Below, in pieces: positions 20,410 to 29,132 of a stretch of 64,000 nt of DNA. Under the pieces are notes generated by a model. It did not search any database, was not told the origin of the DNA, and saw only the letters and a list, made by a program, of their open reading frames with translations. The stretch's first letter is position 1, and each line of letters starts with the position of its first letter. This DNA comes from Pandoraea norimbergensis (GTDB lineage: Bacteria; Pseudomonadota; Gammaproteobacteria; Burkholderiales; Burkholderiaceae), in contig NZ_CP013480.3 in the NCBI RefSeq assembly GCF_001465545.3, forward strand, positions 310,001 to 374,000, given 5' to 3'. Made by a program: the position numbers and the translations under genes.

Positions 20410-21267
20410 TCAGGTTGCCCAAAGACGCAGCGGTTCGGCGGGTACGCCATGCACGATCGGGCGTAATGCCAGCCAGTGCCGGATCATCAACTGACGCACG
20501 GTTTCCATGTCGTGACCCAGCACGCGCAATACCAGCACGTTGCCCGGCAGGCAGGTCACCCCCGCGCGCAAATCATCCTGAAACGGCAAGTCTGCGGCGA
20601 GCGTTTCGGCGAATTCGCGTGTGCACGCCGGGCCAACCGCCCATAGCGTCGCGAACACCGGGAAGCCCGCGAGACCGGTCACGCCCGTGCGTTGCGCATC
20701 GTCGGCACCGAGTACGGCCTGCTCGGCCCAGAGCAGGCGATCTTGCGCGTCGCGTAGTTCGAACGTCGCGCGCCACTGGCCTTGCGTCCATTGTTCGCCT
20801 GCTGCCTGACGGCCGAGCAGCGTCGCGTCCCAACCGATGACAGTGGCGTTCTCGCCAAGACGCACGCGGATGTTCTGCTTCGCATCGGCCTGTTCGAACA
20901 CGATGTTCTCAAGCGGCAGCCAGTCGAGTTTTGCGCCCGCGCCGAGCGTGAGCGCGATGTCCTGCGTGCCAACGCGGCCTTGCGACTTGTACCACTTCGT
21001 CGCACCGGGCGTGGTCAGCACAGCATGCGCGCGATCCTCAAGCCGGACGTCGATGTCGAGACTGTCGCCGCCCGCGATACCCCCGGGGGGATGCACAATC
21101 ACGGCGTGGCAAATGCCCGGGCCTTCGGGATGCAGCGATTTCTGCACGACGAGCGGGCCCTGATGACGGCGTGTCGCGAGCACGGTGCGCTCGCCCGTGC
21201 GTGCGAAGCCGAGCGAGAGCGCGGCATGCCAGCCGGGGATGGATGGGTTCGGGGTGTTCATGAGCAT
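20410..21267 (-). CDS. ureD: Urease accessory protein UreD
   Basis: A 285-residue scaffold of the UreDFG complex that binds apo-urease. Recognised from LVVQKSLHPEGP, VIVHPPGGIAGGDSLDI and LTTPGATKWYKSQG. It starts MLMNTPNPSIPGWHA; the second methionine is also possible. It lies 104 bp after urtE and is separated from the rest of the urease genes by the amino-acid transporter operon, an unusual split of a normally contiguous ureDABC order. It could be transcribed with urtABCDE. Confidence 0.95.
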   Translation of the reverse strand: MLMNTPNPSIPGWHAALSLGFARTGERTVLATRRHQGPLVVQKSLHPEGPGICHAVIVHPPGGIAGGDSLDIDVRLEDRAHAVLTTPGATKWYKSQGRVGTQDIALTLGAGAKLDWLPLENIVFEQADAKQNIRVRLGENATVIGWDATLLGRQAAGEQWTQGQWRATFELRDAQDRLLWAEQAVLGADDAQRTGVTGLAGFPVFATLWAVGPACTREFAETLAADLPFQDDLRAGVTCLPGNVLVLRVLGHDMETVRQLMIRHWLALRPIVHGVPAEPLRLWAT

Positions 21268-21371
21268 CAGGCGATTCGGATTGCCCGAAATCTAGCACGG
21301 CGCAGCGCCGTCATCGGCAGGGCCGGGCGGCGAGCGCTTGCGCAGAATGCAGTACAGCGGTATCGCGAAGA

Positions 21372-22073
21372 TCAGACCGCCACCATATGCCGTACGCCAT
21401 CGGCTTCCATGTCTTTGCCGAGACCGCTGGCCACGATGGCGCCCCGGCTCATCACGCGATAGTGATCGGCGAGCGCGAGGGCGAAGTCGTAATACTGCTC
21501 GACGAGCAACACCGTCATGCCGCGCTCGTCCACCAGCCGGCGCAGCGTTGCGCCGATGTCCTTGATAATCGACGGCTGAATGCCTTCGGTCGGTTCATCG
21601 AGAATCAGCAGTTGCGGGTCGCTCATGAGCGCCCGCCCGATGGCGAGTTGCTGTTGCTGACCGCCCGACAGATCGCCGCCGCGTCGCTGCTTCATGTCGC
21701 GCAGCACCGGAAACAGATCGTAGATATGACTCGGAATGCCGCGCTTGGCCTCGCGAGCGGGCTTGCTTGCCGCACCGATCAGCAGGTTCTCTTCAACCGT
21801 CAGGCGCGGGAAAATTTCGCGGCCCTGTGGCACGTAAGCGAGGCCAGTGGCCACGCGCGCGAAGGGCGGTGCCGAGGTGAGGGTCTTGCCACGCCATGCG
21901 ATGCTGCCCGACTTCACCGGCACCACACCCATGAGGCATTTGAGCAGCGTCGTTTTGCCGACACCGTTACGGCCCAGCAGTACGGTGAGTTGCGCGTCGG
22001 GCACGGTGAACTCCACGTTGCGCAGGATGTGGCTGCCGCTGTAGTACTGATTGAGTGCGTGAATTTCGAGCAT
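21372..22073 (-). CDS. urtE: Urea ABC transporter ATPase UrtE
   Basis: A 233-residue LivF-type ATPase beginning MLEIHALNQYYSGSHILRNV. Walker A GRNGVGKTTLLKCLMG, signature DLSGGQQQQLAIGRALM, Walker B LLILDEPTEGIQPSIIKDIG; the EGIQPSIIKDI stretch is characteristic of UrtE. One of two ATPases of the high-affinity urea importer. It begins 2 bp after urtD. Confidence 0.95.
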   Translation of the reverse strand: MLEIHALNQYYSGSHILRNVEFTVPDAQLTVLLGRNGVGKTTLLKCLMGVVPVKSGSIAWRGKTLTSAPPFARVATGLAYVPQGREIFPRLTVEENLLIGAASKPAREAKRGIPSHIYDLFPVLRDMKQRRGGDLSGGQQQQLAIGRALMSDPQLLILDEPTEGIQPSIIKDIGATLRRLVDERGMTVLLVEQYYDFALALADHYRVMSRGAIVASGLGKDMEADGVRHMVAV

Positions 22074-22075
22074 GG

Positions 22076-22945
22076 TCAGCGTCCCAGATACGATTCGATC
22101 ACGCGCTCGTCGCGCTGCACGACGTCGAGCGTGCCTTCCGCAAGCACACGGCCCTCGGCCATCACCGTCACGAGTCCACTGTCACCGGAGAGTGCGGCGA
22201 CGAACGCCATATCGTGCTCGACCACCATCATCGAGCAGTGCCCGCGCAGCCGGTTGAGCAAGTCGGCGAGTTGCGCGGTCTCTTCGTCGGTCATGCCGGC
22301 AGCGGGCTCGTCGAGCAGGAGCAACTGCGGCTGCTGCATGAGCAACATGCCAATCTCCAACCGCTGCTTCTGTCCGTGCGACAACTGCCCGGCCTGCACA
22401 TGCGCCTGATGTTCGAGATGCGTCAATGCGAGCACTTCTTCGATACGGCGGCGGATTGCGGGCGTGAGCGAGGCCCACAGCGCACGGAACCAGCGCTTGT
22501 CGCCTTTCTCGCCCGCGTAAGCGAGTTCGAGGTTTTCCCAGACACTGTGCTGCTCGAACACCGTCGGCTTTTGAAACTTGCGCCCTACGCCGGCCTCGGC
22601 GATGGCGGGCTCATCGAGTCGCGTGAGGTCGAGCGTCTGACCGAGAAATGCGCGGCCGGCGCTGGGGCGCGTCTTGCCGGTGATGACATCCATCATCGTC
22701 GTCTTGCCAGCGCCGTTCGGGCCGATGATGCAGCGCAGTTCGTCGGTGTGAATCGCCAGCGACAGGTCGTTGAGCGCACGAAAACCATCGAACGACACGG
22801 AGATGTTTTCGAGATAGAGAATCAGCCCGTGCGACGTGTCGATCTCGCCCGGCACCACGAAGTGCGACATGCCCGTGGTGTCACCACTGACCGATGTCTC
22901 GTGGGGCGCTTCGGCGACTTGGCCGGCATCGATGGCGGGGATCAT
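22076..22945 (-). CDS. urtD: Urea ABC transporter ATPase UrtD
   Basis: A 289-residue LivG-type ATPase. Its ATG overlaps the urtC stop (ATGA). An N-terminal extension of about 40 residues precedes the domain, then LENISVSFDGFRALNDLS, Walker A GPNGAGKTTMMDVITGKTRP, the GVGRKFQKPTVFE Q-loop, signature QLSHGQKQRLEIGMLL and Walker B LLLLDEPAAGMTDEE. The TGKTRP and QKPTVFE stretches are typical of UrtD. The longer open frame upstream lies inside urtC. Confidence 0.95.
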   Translation of the reverse strand: MIPAIDAGQVAEAPHETSVSGDTTGMSHFVVPGEIDTSHGLILYLENISVSFDGFRALNDLSLAIHTDELRCIIGPNGAGKTTMMDVITGKTRPSAGRAFLGQTLDLTRLDEPAIAEAGVGRKFQKPTVFEQHSVWENLELAYAGEKGDKRWFRALWASLTPAIRRRIEEVLALTHLEHQAHVQAGQLSHGQKQRLEIGMLLMQQPQLLLLDEPAAGMTDEETAQLADLLNRLRGHCSMMVVEHDMAFVAALSGDSGLVTVMAEGRVLAEGTLDVVQRDERVIESYLGR

Positions 22946-24153
22946 GCGCGGTCTCCGGTGGCGGGGTGCGGGGCGTCGCCTTCGGCATGGGCCGGGGCGT
23001 GCTGGGCCTGCGGGCTGCGCTTGCGCGAGAGCTGTGTCACGAGCCCGATCACGCCCTGCGGCAACAACAGCGGCACGAGCACGAACATGGCGCCGAGGAA
23101 GAACAGCCAGTACTCGGCGAAGTACGCCGTGAAGTAGCTCTTGGCGCCATTCACGAGAAACGCGCCGACGATGGCGCCGATGAGCGAGCCACGTCCGCCG
23201 ATGGCGACCCAGATAGCCATTTCGATGGAGTTCACCGGGGCCATCTCGTTGGGGTTGATGATGCCGACCTGCGGCACGTACAGCGCGCCCGCGATACCGC
23301 ACAGCATGGCCGAGAGTGTCCAGACGAAGAGCTTGTAGCCTAGCGGCCGATAGCCGAGAAACATCGCCCGCGACTCGCCGTCGCGAATGGCGGTCACCAC
23401 GCGGCCGAACTTCGAGACGACCAGCGCACGGCACAGCAGCAAGGCACCGACCAGCACGGCGAACGTGATAAGGAACAGCACCGTGCGCGTGTTGGCCGAC
23501 GTTACCGAGTAGCCGAGAATGCGCTTGAAGTCGGTGAAGCCGTTATTGCCGCCGAAGCCGGTTTCGTTGCGATAAAAGAGCAGCATTGCCGCGAACGTGA
23601 GGGCCTGCGTGATGATCGACAGATACACGCCCTTCACCCGCGAGCGAAACGCCAGATAACCGAAGATCCATGCGACCGCGCCGGGCAGTGCCACGACGAG
23701 AAACATCGCCCAAGCGAAGTGCTCGGTGCCCGTCCAGTACCACGGCAGTTCCTTCCAATCGAGAAACACCATGAAGTCGGGCAAGTTGCTGTGATATACG
23801 CCGTCGCGGCCGATGGAGCGCATCAGATACATGCCCATCGCATAGCCGCCAAGCGCGAAGAACAGGCCGTGACCGAGGCTCAGAATGCCGCAGTAACCCC
23901 ACACGAGGTCGAGTGCTAGCGCGGCGATGGCGTAGCACATGATCTTGCCGACCAGCGTCATGGCGTACGCCGACAAATGCAGCGGATGCGCTGGCGGCAG
24001 CACTAGCGCACACACCGGCACGAGAATCAGCACGGCGAGCACGAAGGCGAACAGCACCGGCGCCACATGTTTTGGCAGCAGCCGTGCGCGGGACGGCACG
24101 TCGAGCGAGATCGACGGCGTGATGCCGGGAGGCAGAAAGTTGGGTGTCTGCAT
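22942..24153 (-). CDS. urtC: Urea ABC transporter permease UrtC
   Basis: A 403-residue LivM-type permease with eight to ten spans. The characteristic segment LDLVWGYCGILSLGHGLFF and the loop with FMVFLDWKELPWYW, seen in UrtC proteins, identify it. The EAA-like region is VVTAIRDGESRAMFLGYRPL. It pairs with UrtB. Its start follows the urtB stop directly, and it overlaps urtD by 4 bp. Confidence 0.95.
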   Translation of the reverse strand: MQTPNFLPPGITPSISLDVPSRARLLPKHVAPVLFAFVLAVLILVPVCALVLPPAHPLHLSAYAMTLVGKIMCYAIAALALDLVWGYCGILSLGHGLFFALGGYAMGMYLMRSIGRDGVYHSNLPDFMVFLDWKELPWYWTGTEHFAWAMFLVVALPGAVAWIFGYLAFRSRVKGVYLSIITQALTFAAMLLFYRNETGFGGNNGFTDFKRILGYSVTSANTRTVLFLITFAVLVGALLLCRALVVSKFGRVVTAIRDGESRAMFLGYRPLGYKLFVWTLSAMLCGIAGALYVPQVGIINPNEMAPVNSIEMAIWVAIGGRGSLIGAIVGAFLVNGAKSYFTAYFAEYWLFFLGAMFVLVPLLLPQGVIGLVTQLSRKRSPQAQHAPAHAEGDAPHPATGDRA

Positions 24154-25785
24154 TCAGGCCTCCGCGCTGCGCCCTTTGAGCGCGAACATGCCCTGCGGGC
24201 GTTTCTGGATGAACAGCACGATCAGAATCAGCACGGCGATCTTCGCGAGCACGGCACCCCACATCGGTTCGAGCACCTTGTTGGCAACGCCCAGACCGAA
24301 CGCACCGACGATCGTGCCCGCGAGTTGACCCACGCCACCCAGCACCACCGCCATGAACGAGTCGATGATGTAGCTCTGTCCGAGGTCGGGGCCAACGTTG
24401 CCGATCTGCGAGAGAGCGCAGCCGCCCAGCCCCGCAATGCCCGCACCGAACGCGAAGGCATAGCTGTCGACGCGCCCCGTCTTCACGCCGACGCAGGCGG
24501 CCATCGACCGGTTTTGCGTGACGGCGCGAATGAACAGACCCAGACGTGTGAGGTTGAGCACGGCCCACGTGAGTGCCACGACGACCAGTGCGAACACGAG
24601 AATCACGATGCGGTTGTACGGCAGGATCAGGTTCGGCAGCACGGCGATGCCACCGCTCATCCACGTGGGGTTCACCACTTCGACGTTTTGCGCGCCAAAG
24701 AGCGTGCGCACCGCCTGAATCAGCAACAGGCTGATACCGAACGTGGTGAGCAGCGTCTCGAGCGGGCGGCCGTACAAGTGTTTGATGACGGTGCGCTCAA
24801 GCACGAAGCCGAGGGCCGCTGCTACGAAAAACGCAGCGGGCACGGCGGCCACGAGGTAGAAGTCGAACGCGCCGGGTGCAAAGCGATGGAACAGCGTCTG
24901 CACGACGTAGGTGGCATACGCGCCGACCATCAGAAATTCGCCGTGCGCCATGTTGATGACGCCGATCAGACCGTAGGTGATGGCAAGTCCCAGCGCGGCG
25001 AGTAACAGCACGCTGCCTAACGACAGCCCGGCGAAGATTGTGCCGAAGAACTCGCTGCGGCGCTGGGCAGCGGCGAGTTGCGTGAGGGCGATGTCGGCGG
25101 CGCTGCGCACGTTGGCGTCGGGTTCTGCATAGCTGCCGTCGGGTTGTTTTGCCACGATGGGCAGCAGCAGGTCGCGCATCTGCGGATCGCCTGCCGAGGC
25201 GATCAGGTCGATGGCTTCACGGCGTTTGGCCGGCGACGCATCGTGCAGTGCCGATTGTGCCCAGAGCTGGTCGAGCCGTTTCTTCAGGACCGGGTCGGAT
25301 TCCTTCTGGCGCGCCTGCTCGATCAATGTCTTGAATGCGGGCGACGGGTTCTGCAACATCGTGTCGATGGCCTGCGCGCGAGCATCGTGGTCGGCGGAGA
25401 GGAGGGCACTGGCCGCCGCCGCTGTGCCGACTTTGGCGCGCAGCACATTGTTGAGCGTGAGCGACTGGGCATCGTCGGCTTTGACGGCCGCGCCCGTGAT
25501 CGGGTCGACGTACTTGTCGCCGTCTTGAATGGCAATGCGCGGGTTCGTGTCGCCGACGGTCACGGCCGTGTCGTCGGCCAGTGCCTTGAGCAAGGCAACG
25601 GCTTGCGGCGAGGCGTCTGCGGCGAGGTGGTCGATGGCCTGCGCCTTGGCGTCGAAGTCGTCGCCTGCGAGTGCGGCAACATCGGCATCGGTGACAGCCG
25701 CACGCGCGGCCATCGGTGTCATCAGCGCAGCACCCAGTGATAGCAGGACAAGGGTGGCAGCGGTCCAGCGTCTTATCGTTATCAT
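24154..25785 (-). CDS. urtB: Urea ABC transporter permease UrtB
   Basis: A 543-residue LivH-type permease with the family's long N-terminal periplasmic region: a signal sequence (MITIRRWTAATLVLLSLGA), then about 230 residues of Ala/Asp-rich helical-repeat sequence, then the membrane domain starting FFGTIFAGLSLGSVLLLAALG. IGVINMAHGEFLMVGAYATY and the EAA loop RAVTQNRSMAACVGV are conserved. Such an N-terminal domain is normal for proteobacterial UrtB. Confidence 0.95.
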   Translation of the reverse strand: MITIRRWTAATLVLLSLGAALMTPMAARAAVTDADVAALAGDDFDAKAQAIDHLAADASPQAVALLKALADDTAVTVGDTNPRIAIQDGDKYVDPITGAAVKADDAQSLTLNNVLRAKVGTAAAASALLSADHDARAQAIDTMLQNPSPAFKTLIEQARQKESDPVLKKRLDQLWAQSALHDASPAKRREAIDLIASAGDPQMRDLLLPIVAKQPDGSYAEPDANVRSAADIALTQLAAAQRRSEFFGTIFAGLSLGSVLLLAALGLAITYGLIGVINMAHGEFLMVGAYATYVVQTLFHRFAPGAFDFYLVAAVPAAFFVAAALGFVLERTVIKHLYGRPLETLLTTFGISLLLIQAVRTLFGAQNVEVVNPTWMSGGIAVLPNLILPYNRIVILVFALVVVALTWAVLNLTRLGLFIRAVTQNRSMAACVGVKTGRVDSYAFAFGAGIAGLGGCALSQIGNVGPDLGQSYIIDSFMAVVLGGVGQLAGTIVGAFGLGVANKVLEPMWGAVLAKIAVLILIVLFIQKRPQGMFALKGRSAEA

Positions 25786-25917
25786 CGAGACGTCTCCGTG
25801 CGCTGGCCACGGTCAAAGCGTTGGCCGCTGTTGACCGCTGGTCAGCGCGAGGAATTTGCGCCGCGTGCCGGCCGGTCAGGGCGGCACACGGCGACGGCAA
25901 AACATCGGTGGCATCGG

Positions 25918-25961
25918 ACCGGGGTCAGACCGGGCTCAGGCCGGGTTCAAACCGGGGTCAA
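25918..25961. repeat. Four tandem 11-bp repeats at the urtA-urtB junction
   Basis: Four imperfect copies of ACCGGGGTCAR (25918, 25929, 25940, 25951) run head to tail and overlap the urtA stop codon (25958-25960). They occupy the 3' edge of urtA and part of the 172-bp gap to urtB. The 11-bp period is close to one helical turn. Confidence 0.75.
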
Positions 25962-27214
25962 ACCTTATCGGGCTTGCCTTCGTTCCCCGCGATGAACGGG
26001 CTCCACGGCTGGGCGCGAATCGGTGCTTTGGTCTTCCACACCACGTTGAACTGACCGTCCGGACGGATTTCGCCGATCATCACGGGCTTGTGCAGATGGT
26101 GGTTGCCGTCCATCGCCATGTCGAAGCCGTCGGGCGACTTGAAGGTCTGGCCGATCATGGCCGTGCGGACCTTGTCCACATCGACGCTGCCGGCCTTCTC
26201 GACCGCCTGCTTCCACATGTGCATACCCACGAAGGTGGCTTCCATCGGGTCGTTGGTCACGCGCTTGTCGCCGCCCGGCAGGCCCTTCGCCTTGACGTAG
26301 GCAAACCATTCCTTCTTGAACGCGTCGTTGGTCGGGTTCTTCACCGTCATGAAGTAATTCCACGCGGCCAGATGACCCACGAGCGGCTTGGTATCGATGC
26401 CGCGCAGCTCTTCTTCACCCACCGAGAAGGCGACGACCGGTACGTCAGTGGCCTTCAGGCCTTGATTGCCGAGTTCCTTGTAGAACGGCACGTTCGAGTC
26501 GCCGTTGATGGTCGAGATGACCGTGGTCTTGCCGCCTTGGGCAAACTGTTTGATGTTCGCGACGATGGTCTGATAGTCGCTGTGACCGAACGGCGTGTAG
26601 ACCTCTTGAATGTCTTTGTCGTCCACGCCCTTCGAATGCAGGAAGGCGCGCAGGATCTTGTTCGTCGTGCGGGGGTAGACGTAGTCGGTGCCGAGCAGGA
26701 AGAAGCGCTTGGCGCCGCCGCCTTCCTTGCTCATGACGTATTCCACGGCGGGGATGGCCTGCTGATTCGGCGCGGCACCCGTGTAGAAGACGTTCTTCGA
26801 CATCTCTTCGCCTTCGTACTGCACCGGGTAATAGAGCAACCCGTTGAGTTCTTCGAAGACCGGGAGCACCGACTTGCGCGAGACCGACGTCCAGCAGCCG
26901 AACACGGCGGAGACTTTGTCCTTCGTGAGCAACTGGCGGGCCTTTTCCGCGAAGAGCGGCCAGTTCGAGGCCGGATCGACCACCACGGCTTCGAGCGGGC
27001 GGCCCATCACGCCGCCCTTGGCGTTGATGTCGGCAATGGTCATGAGCGCGACATCCTTGAGCGACGTCTCCGAGATGGCCATCGTGCCCGAGAGCGAGTG
27101 CAGGATGCCGACCTTGATGGGCTGCTTGCTCTGCGCGAACAAGTTGGGCGCCATGCCGGTGAGCGAAGCGGCGCCCGAGAGGGCCGCCATCTGGAGTAGC
27201 GTGCGTCGTTTCAT
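25958..27214 (-). CDS. urtA: Urea ABC transporter binding protein UrtA
   Basis: A 418-residue periplasmic binding protein of the LivJ group. It starts MKRRTLLQMAALSGAAS, which has a twin-arginine motif (RRTLLQM), suggesting Tat export. The mature part begins KQPIKVGILHSLSGTMAISE, and CWTSVSRKSVLPVFEELNG and YYPVQYEGEEMSKNV mark it as urea/short-chain amide specific. First gene of urtABCDE, preceded by a consensus sigma-54 promoter 55 bp from the start and NtrC-like sites further up. Confidence 0.96.
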   Translation of the reverse strand: MKRRTLLQMAALSGAASLTGMAPNLFAQSKQPIKVGILHSLSGTMAISETSLKDVALMTIADINAKGGVMGRPLEAVVVDPASNWPLFAEKARQLLTKDKVSAVFGCWTSVSRKSVLPVFEELNGLLYYPVQYEGEEMSKNVFYTGAAPNQQAIPAVEYVMSKEGGGAKRFFLLGTDYVYPRTTNKILRAFLHSKGVDDKDIQEVYTPFGHSDYQTIVANIKQFAQGGKTTVISTINGDSNVPFYKELGNQGLKATDVPVVAFSVGEEELRGIDTKPLVGHLAAWNYFMTVKNPTNDAFKKEWFAYVKAKGLPGGDKRVTNDPMEATFVGMHMWKQAVEKAGSVDVDKVRTAMIGQTFKSPDGFDMAMDGNHHLHKPVMIGEIRPDGQFNVVWKTKAPIRAQPWSPFIAGNEGKPDKV

Positions 27215-27268
27215 GATACGTCTTCCCCTTTCCTGGTTAGACCGGTGGATCCGGTACCAGGGGACTAA

Positions 27269-27284
27269 CGCAAGGGCCGTGCCA
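27269..27284 (-). promoter_or_regulatory. Consensus sigma-54 promoter of urtA
   Basis: The minus strand reads TGGCAC-GGCCC-TTGCG: a full -24 hexamer, correct 5-bp spacing and TTGC at -12. The -12 end is 55 bp from the urtA ATG. Transcription would start near 27258. Confidence 0.8.
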
Positions 27285-27484
27285 GCGACGCGTATTCACT
27301 GTGGTCATGGCCGTGCGCTTGCCGTATTGGACGCCTCGGCGCGTGCGCCAACCCCTGAATTCACGCCGGTATTCAAACTTGCATCCAAGTTTCGGGGCGA
27401 CGCAAAAGGGCGGACTTTCCGGATGGGGTATCCGTCTTTCGGCTGATGGTCAGCCTCAGGAGGGAAGCACGTTGGTGCGAGTAC

Positions 27485-27514
27485 GCGCTGACTTGGTGCG
27501 CACTGAATTGGCGC
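27485..27514. promoter_or_regulatory. Tandem NtrC-like enhancer sites for urtA
   Basis: GCGC-TGACT-TGGTGC (27485-27499) and GCAC-TGAAT-TGGCGC (27500-27514) adjoin exactly; each differs by one base from GCAC-N5-TGGTGC. They lie about 200-230 bp upstream of the sigma-54 promoter, a usual enhancer distance. Confidence 0.55.
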
Positions 27515-27744
27515 GGAAGGGGGGGCGGATGTGTGGCTGGGTGGATTGCCGCATCGGGTCAACTGCTCATGCAGGGCGGCGGCGTGTTCGAGGCGGGACA
27601 GTCAATGCTGTCTGCCATGGTGTGGCATTTTTTGATGCATGATTGGCATTCGTGCCAAATCGGCCGACGGCAAGATGACGACTTCCGACGTTCCCCGAAG
27701 TCTCCCGAAGTCTCCTTATCCCGCCAAGACATAGCGACACTCCT

Positions 27745-29034
27745 ATGACCGATGCCGTTGCCGGGCGCACCGCGCCACCGTCCGATCCTGATCAAAGCAG
27801 CGAGCCCGCTGCACGCCGCGCCCGCCAACTGGGGCGTCGCTATGCCGCCGTGCTGGCGGCGTGTCAGGCGCTCTATACGGCGGCGCTATCCGTCGATCTC
27901 ACCCTCACCGGGCTGGTCGGCTACGTGCTGGCGTCCGACAAGGGCTACGCCACGCTGCCGTTCTCGCTGATTACGGTGGCCTCGGCCATTACGACGATCT
28001 TCGCCTCGATGCTGATTCAACGTATCGGGCAGCGCTTCGGTTTCGCGTTGGGGGCGGCATTCGGCACGGTGGGCGGTCTGGTGTCGGTGATGGCGATCTA
28101 CCAACAGCACTTCGCCATGTTCTGCGCAGGGACGGCCTGCGTGGGCGTGTTTCAGGCATTCGCCCGTTACTACCGGCTGGCAGCGGCCGACGTCGTGCCC
28201 GTCGAAGACAAGCCGCGGGCCATCTCTATCGTGCTGACCGGCGGTGTGATCGCTGCCGTGATCGGCCCGGCACTCGCTGCCGGTAGCAAGGACTGGCTGG
28301 CGCCCGTGACCTTCGCGGGGTCTTACCTCGTCGTCACGTTGTTGTCGGGCATCTCGTTGTTGCTGCTACTGGGTTTTTTGCGCGACTTGCCCGTCCATGT
28401 GGCGACCGGTACCGCAGGGGATGCCGCGGCATTGCCCGCGCGCGGACTCGGCGAGATCATGCGCCAGCCGATCTACATGGCGGCGCTCGCCAACAACCTG
28501 ATCGGCTTCATGGTGATGATGTTCGTGATGACGGCCACGCCGATTGCGGCGGTCGCGTGCGGACACAGCATCGACGATGGGGCGCACATCATCGAGTGGC
28601 ATTTGGTGGGGATGTACGCGCCGTCGTTCTTCTCCGGGCATCTGGTCAAACGATGGGGCGTGGTGCCGGTGCTGTTCATCGGTATCGGCATGAGCGCGCT
28701 GTGCGGCGTGCTGGCGCTGATGTCGACGAGCCTGCCGTATTTCTACGCCGCACTGGCGTTCCTCGGTGTGGGCTGGAACTTCATGTTCGTGGGGGGCACG
28801 ACGTTGCTGACGTTGTCCTATCGCCCGGCCGAGCGGGCGCGTGCGCAGGCGGCCAATGAATTCATCACGTTTGCTGGTACAGCGCTCGCGAGCCTGTTTG
28901 CCGGGCAACTGCTGGCGCGCTTCGGGTGGGCCACGATCAATCAGGCGACGTTCCCGTTGCTCGCCATCGCAGCGCTTGCGACGCTCTGGTACGCCGTCGA
29001 TGCGCGACGCCGGACCGTGGCGGCGACGGCTTGA
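27745..29034 (+). CDS. Major facilitator superfamily transporter
   Basis: A 429-residue protein with twelve predicted spans. The N-terminal 25 residues are polar, then the first span with YAAVLAACQALYTAALSVDL. A conserved loop (YRLAAADVVPVEDKPRAIS) lies between spans 4 and 5 and YRPAERARAQAANEF sits near span 10. The substrate cannot be named. An inverted repeat (27643-27658) upstream may be its operator. The GlxA-type regulator next downstream, same strand, might control it; that is inference. Confidence 0.87.
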   Translation: MTDAVAGRTAPPSDPDQSSEPAARRARQLGRRYAAVLAACQALYTAALSVDLTLTGLVGYVLASDKGYATLPFSLITVASAITTIFASMLIQRIGQRFGFALGAAFGTVGGLVSVMAIYQQHFAMFCAGTACVGVFQAFARYYRLAAADVVPVEDKPRAISIVLTGGVIAAVIGPALAAGSKDWLAPVTFAGSYLVVTLLSGISLLLLLGFLRDLPVHVATGTAGDAAALPARGLGEIMRQPIYMAALANNLIGFMVMMFVMTATPIAAVACGHSIDDGAHIIEWHLVGMYAPSFFSGHLVKRWGVVPVLFIGIGMSALCGVLALMSTSLPYFYAALAFLGVGWNFMFVGGTTLLTLSYRPAERARAQAANEFITFAGTALASLFAGQLLARFGWATINQATFPLLAIAALATLWYAVDARRRTVAATA

Positions 29035-29132
29035 TGCTCGGGTGCGCGTGGTTTGCGTCGCTGAATGAACACTGAACCGGACACCGCTCCCGAACTGTGA
29101 TTTGTGATTCGCTATTTGTTATTCGCTAACTC

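Larger units (their letters stand above)
27215..27744. other. 530-bp divergent spacer, urtA / MFS gene
   Basis: No supported gene; small ORFs here show no family resemblance. It contains the urtA sigma-54 promoter (27269-27284), two adjoining NtrC-like sites (27485-27514), and a perfect inverted repeat TTGGCA-TTCG-TGCCAA (27643-27658) about 87 bp before the MFS start, a candidate operator for that gene. Confidence 0.65.

Noticed and set aside
27446..27748. Small plus-strand ORF before the MFS gene
   Set aside because: It shows no family pattern, overlaps the regulatory region and the MFS start, and has poor codon character.
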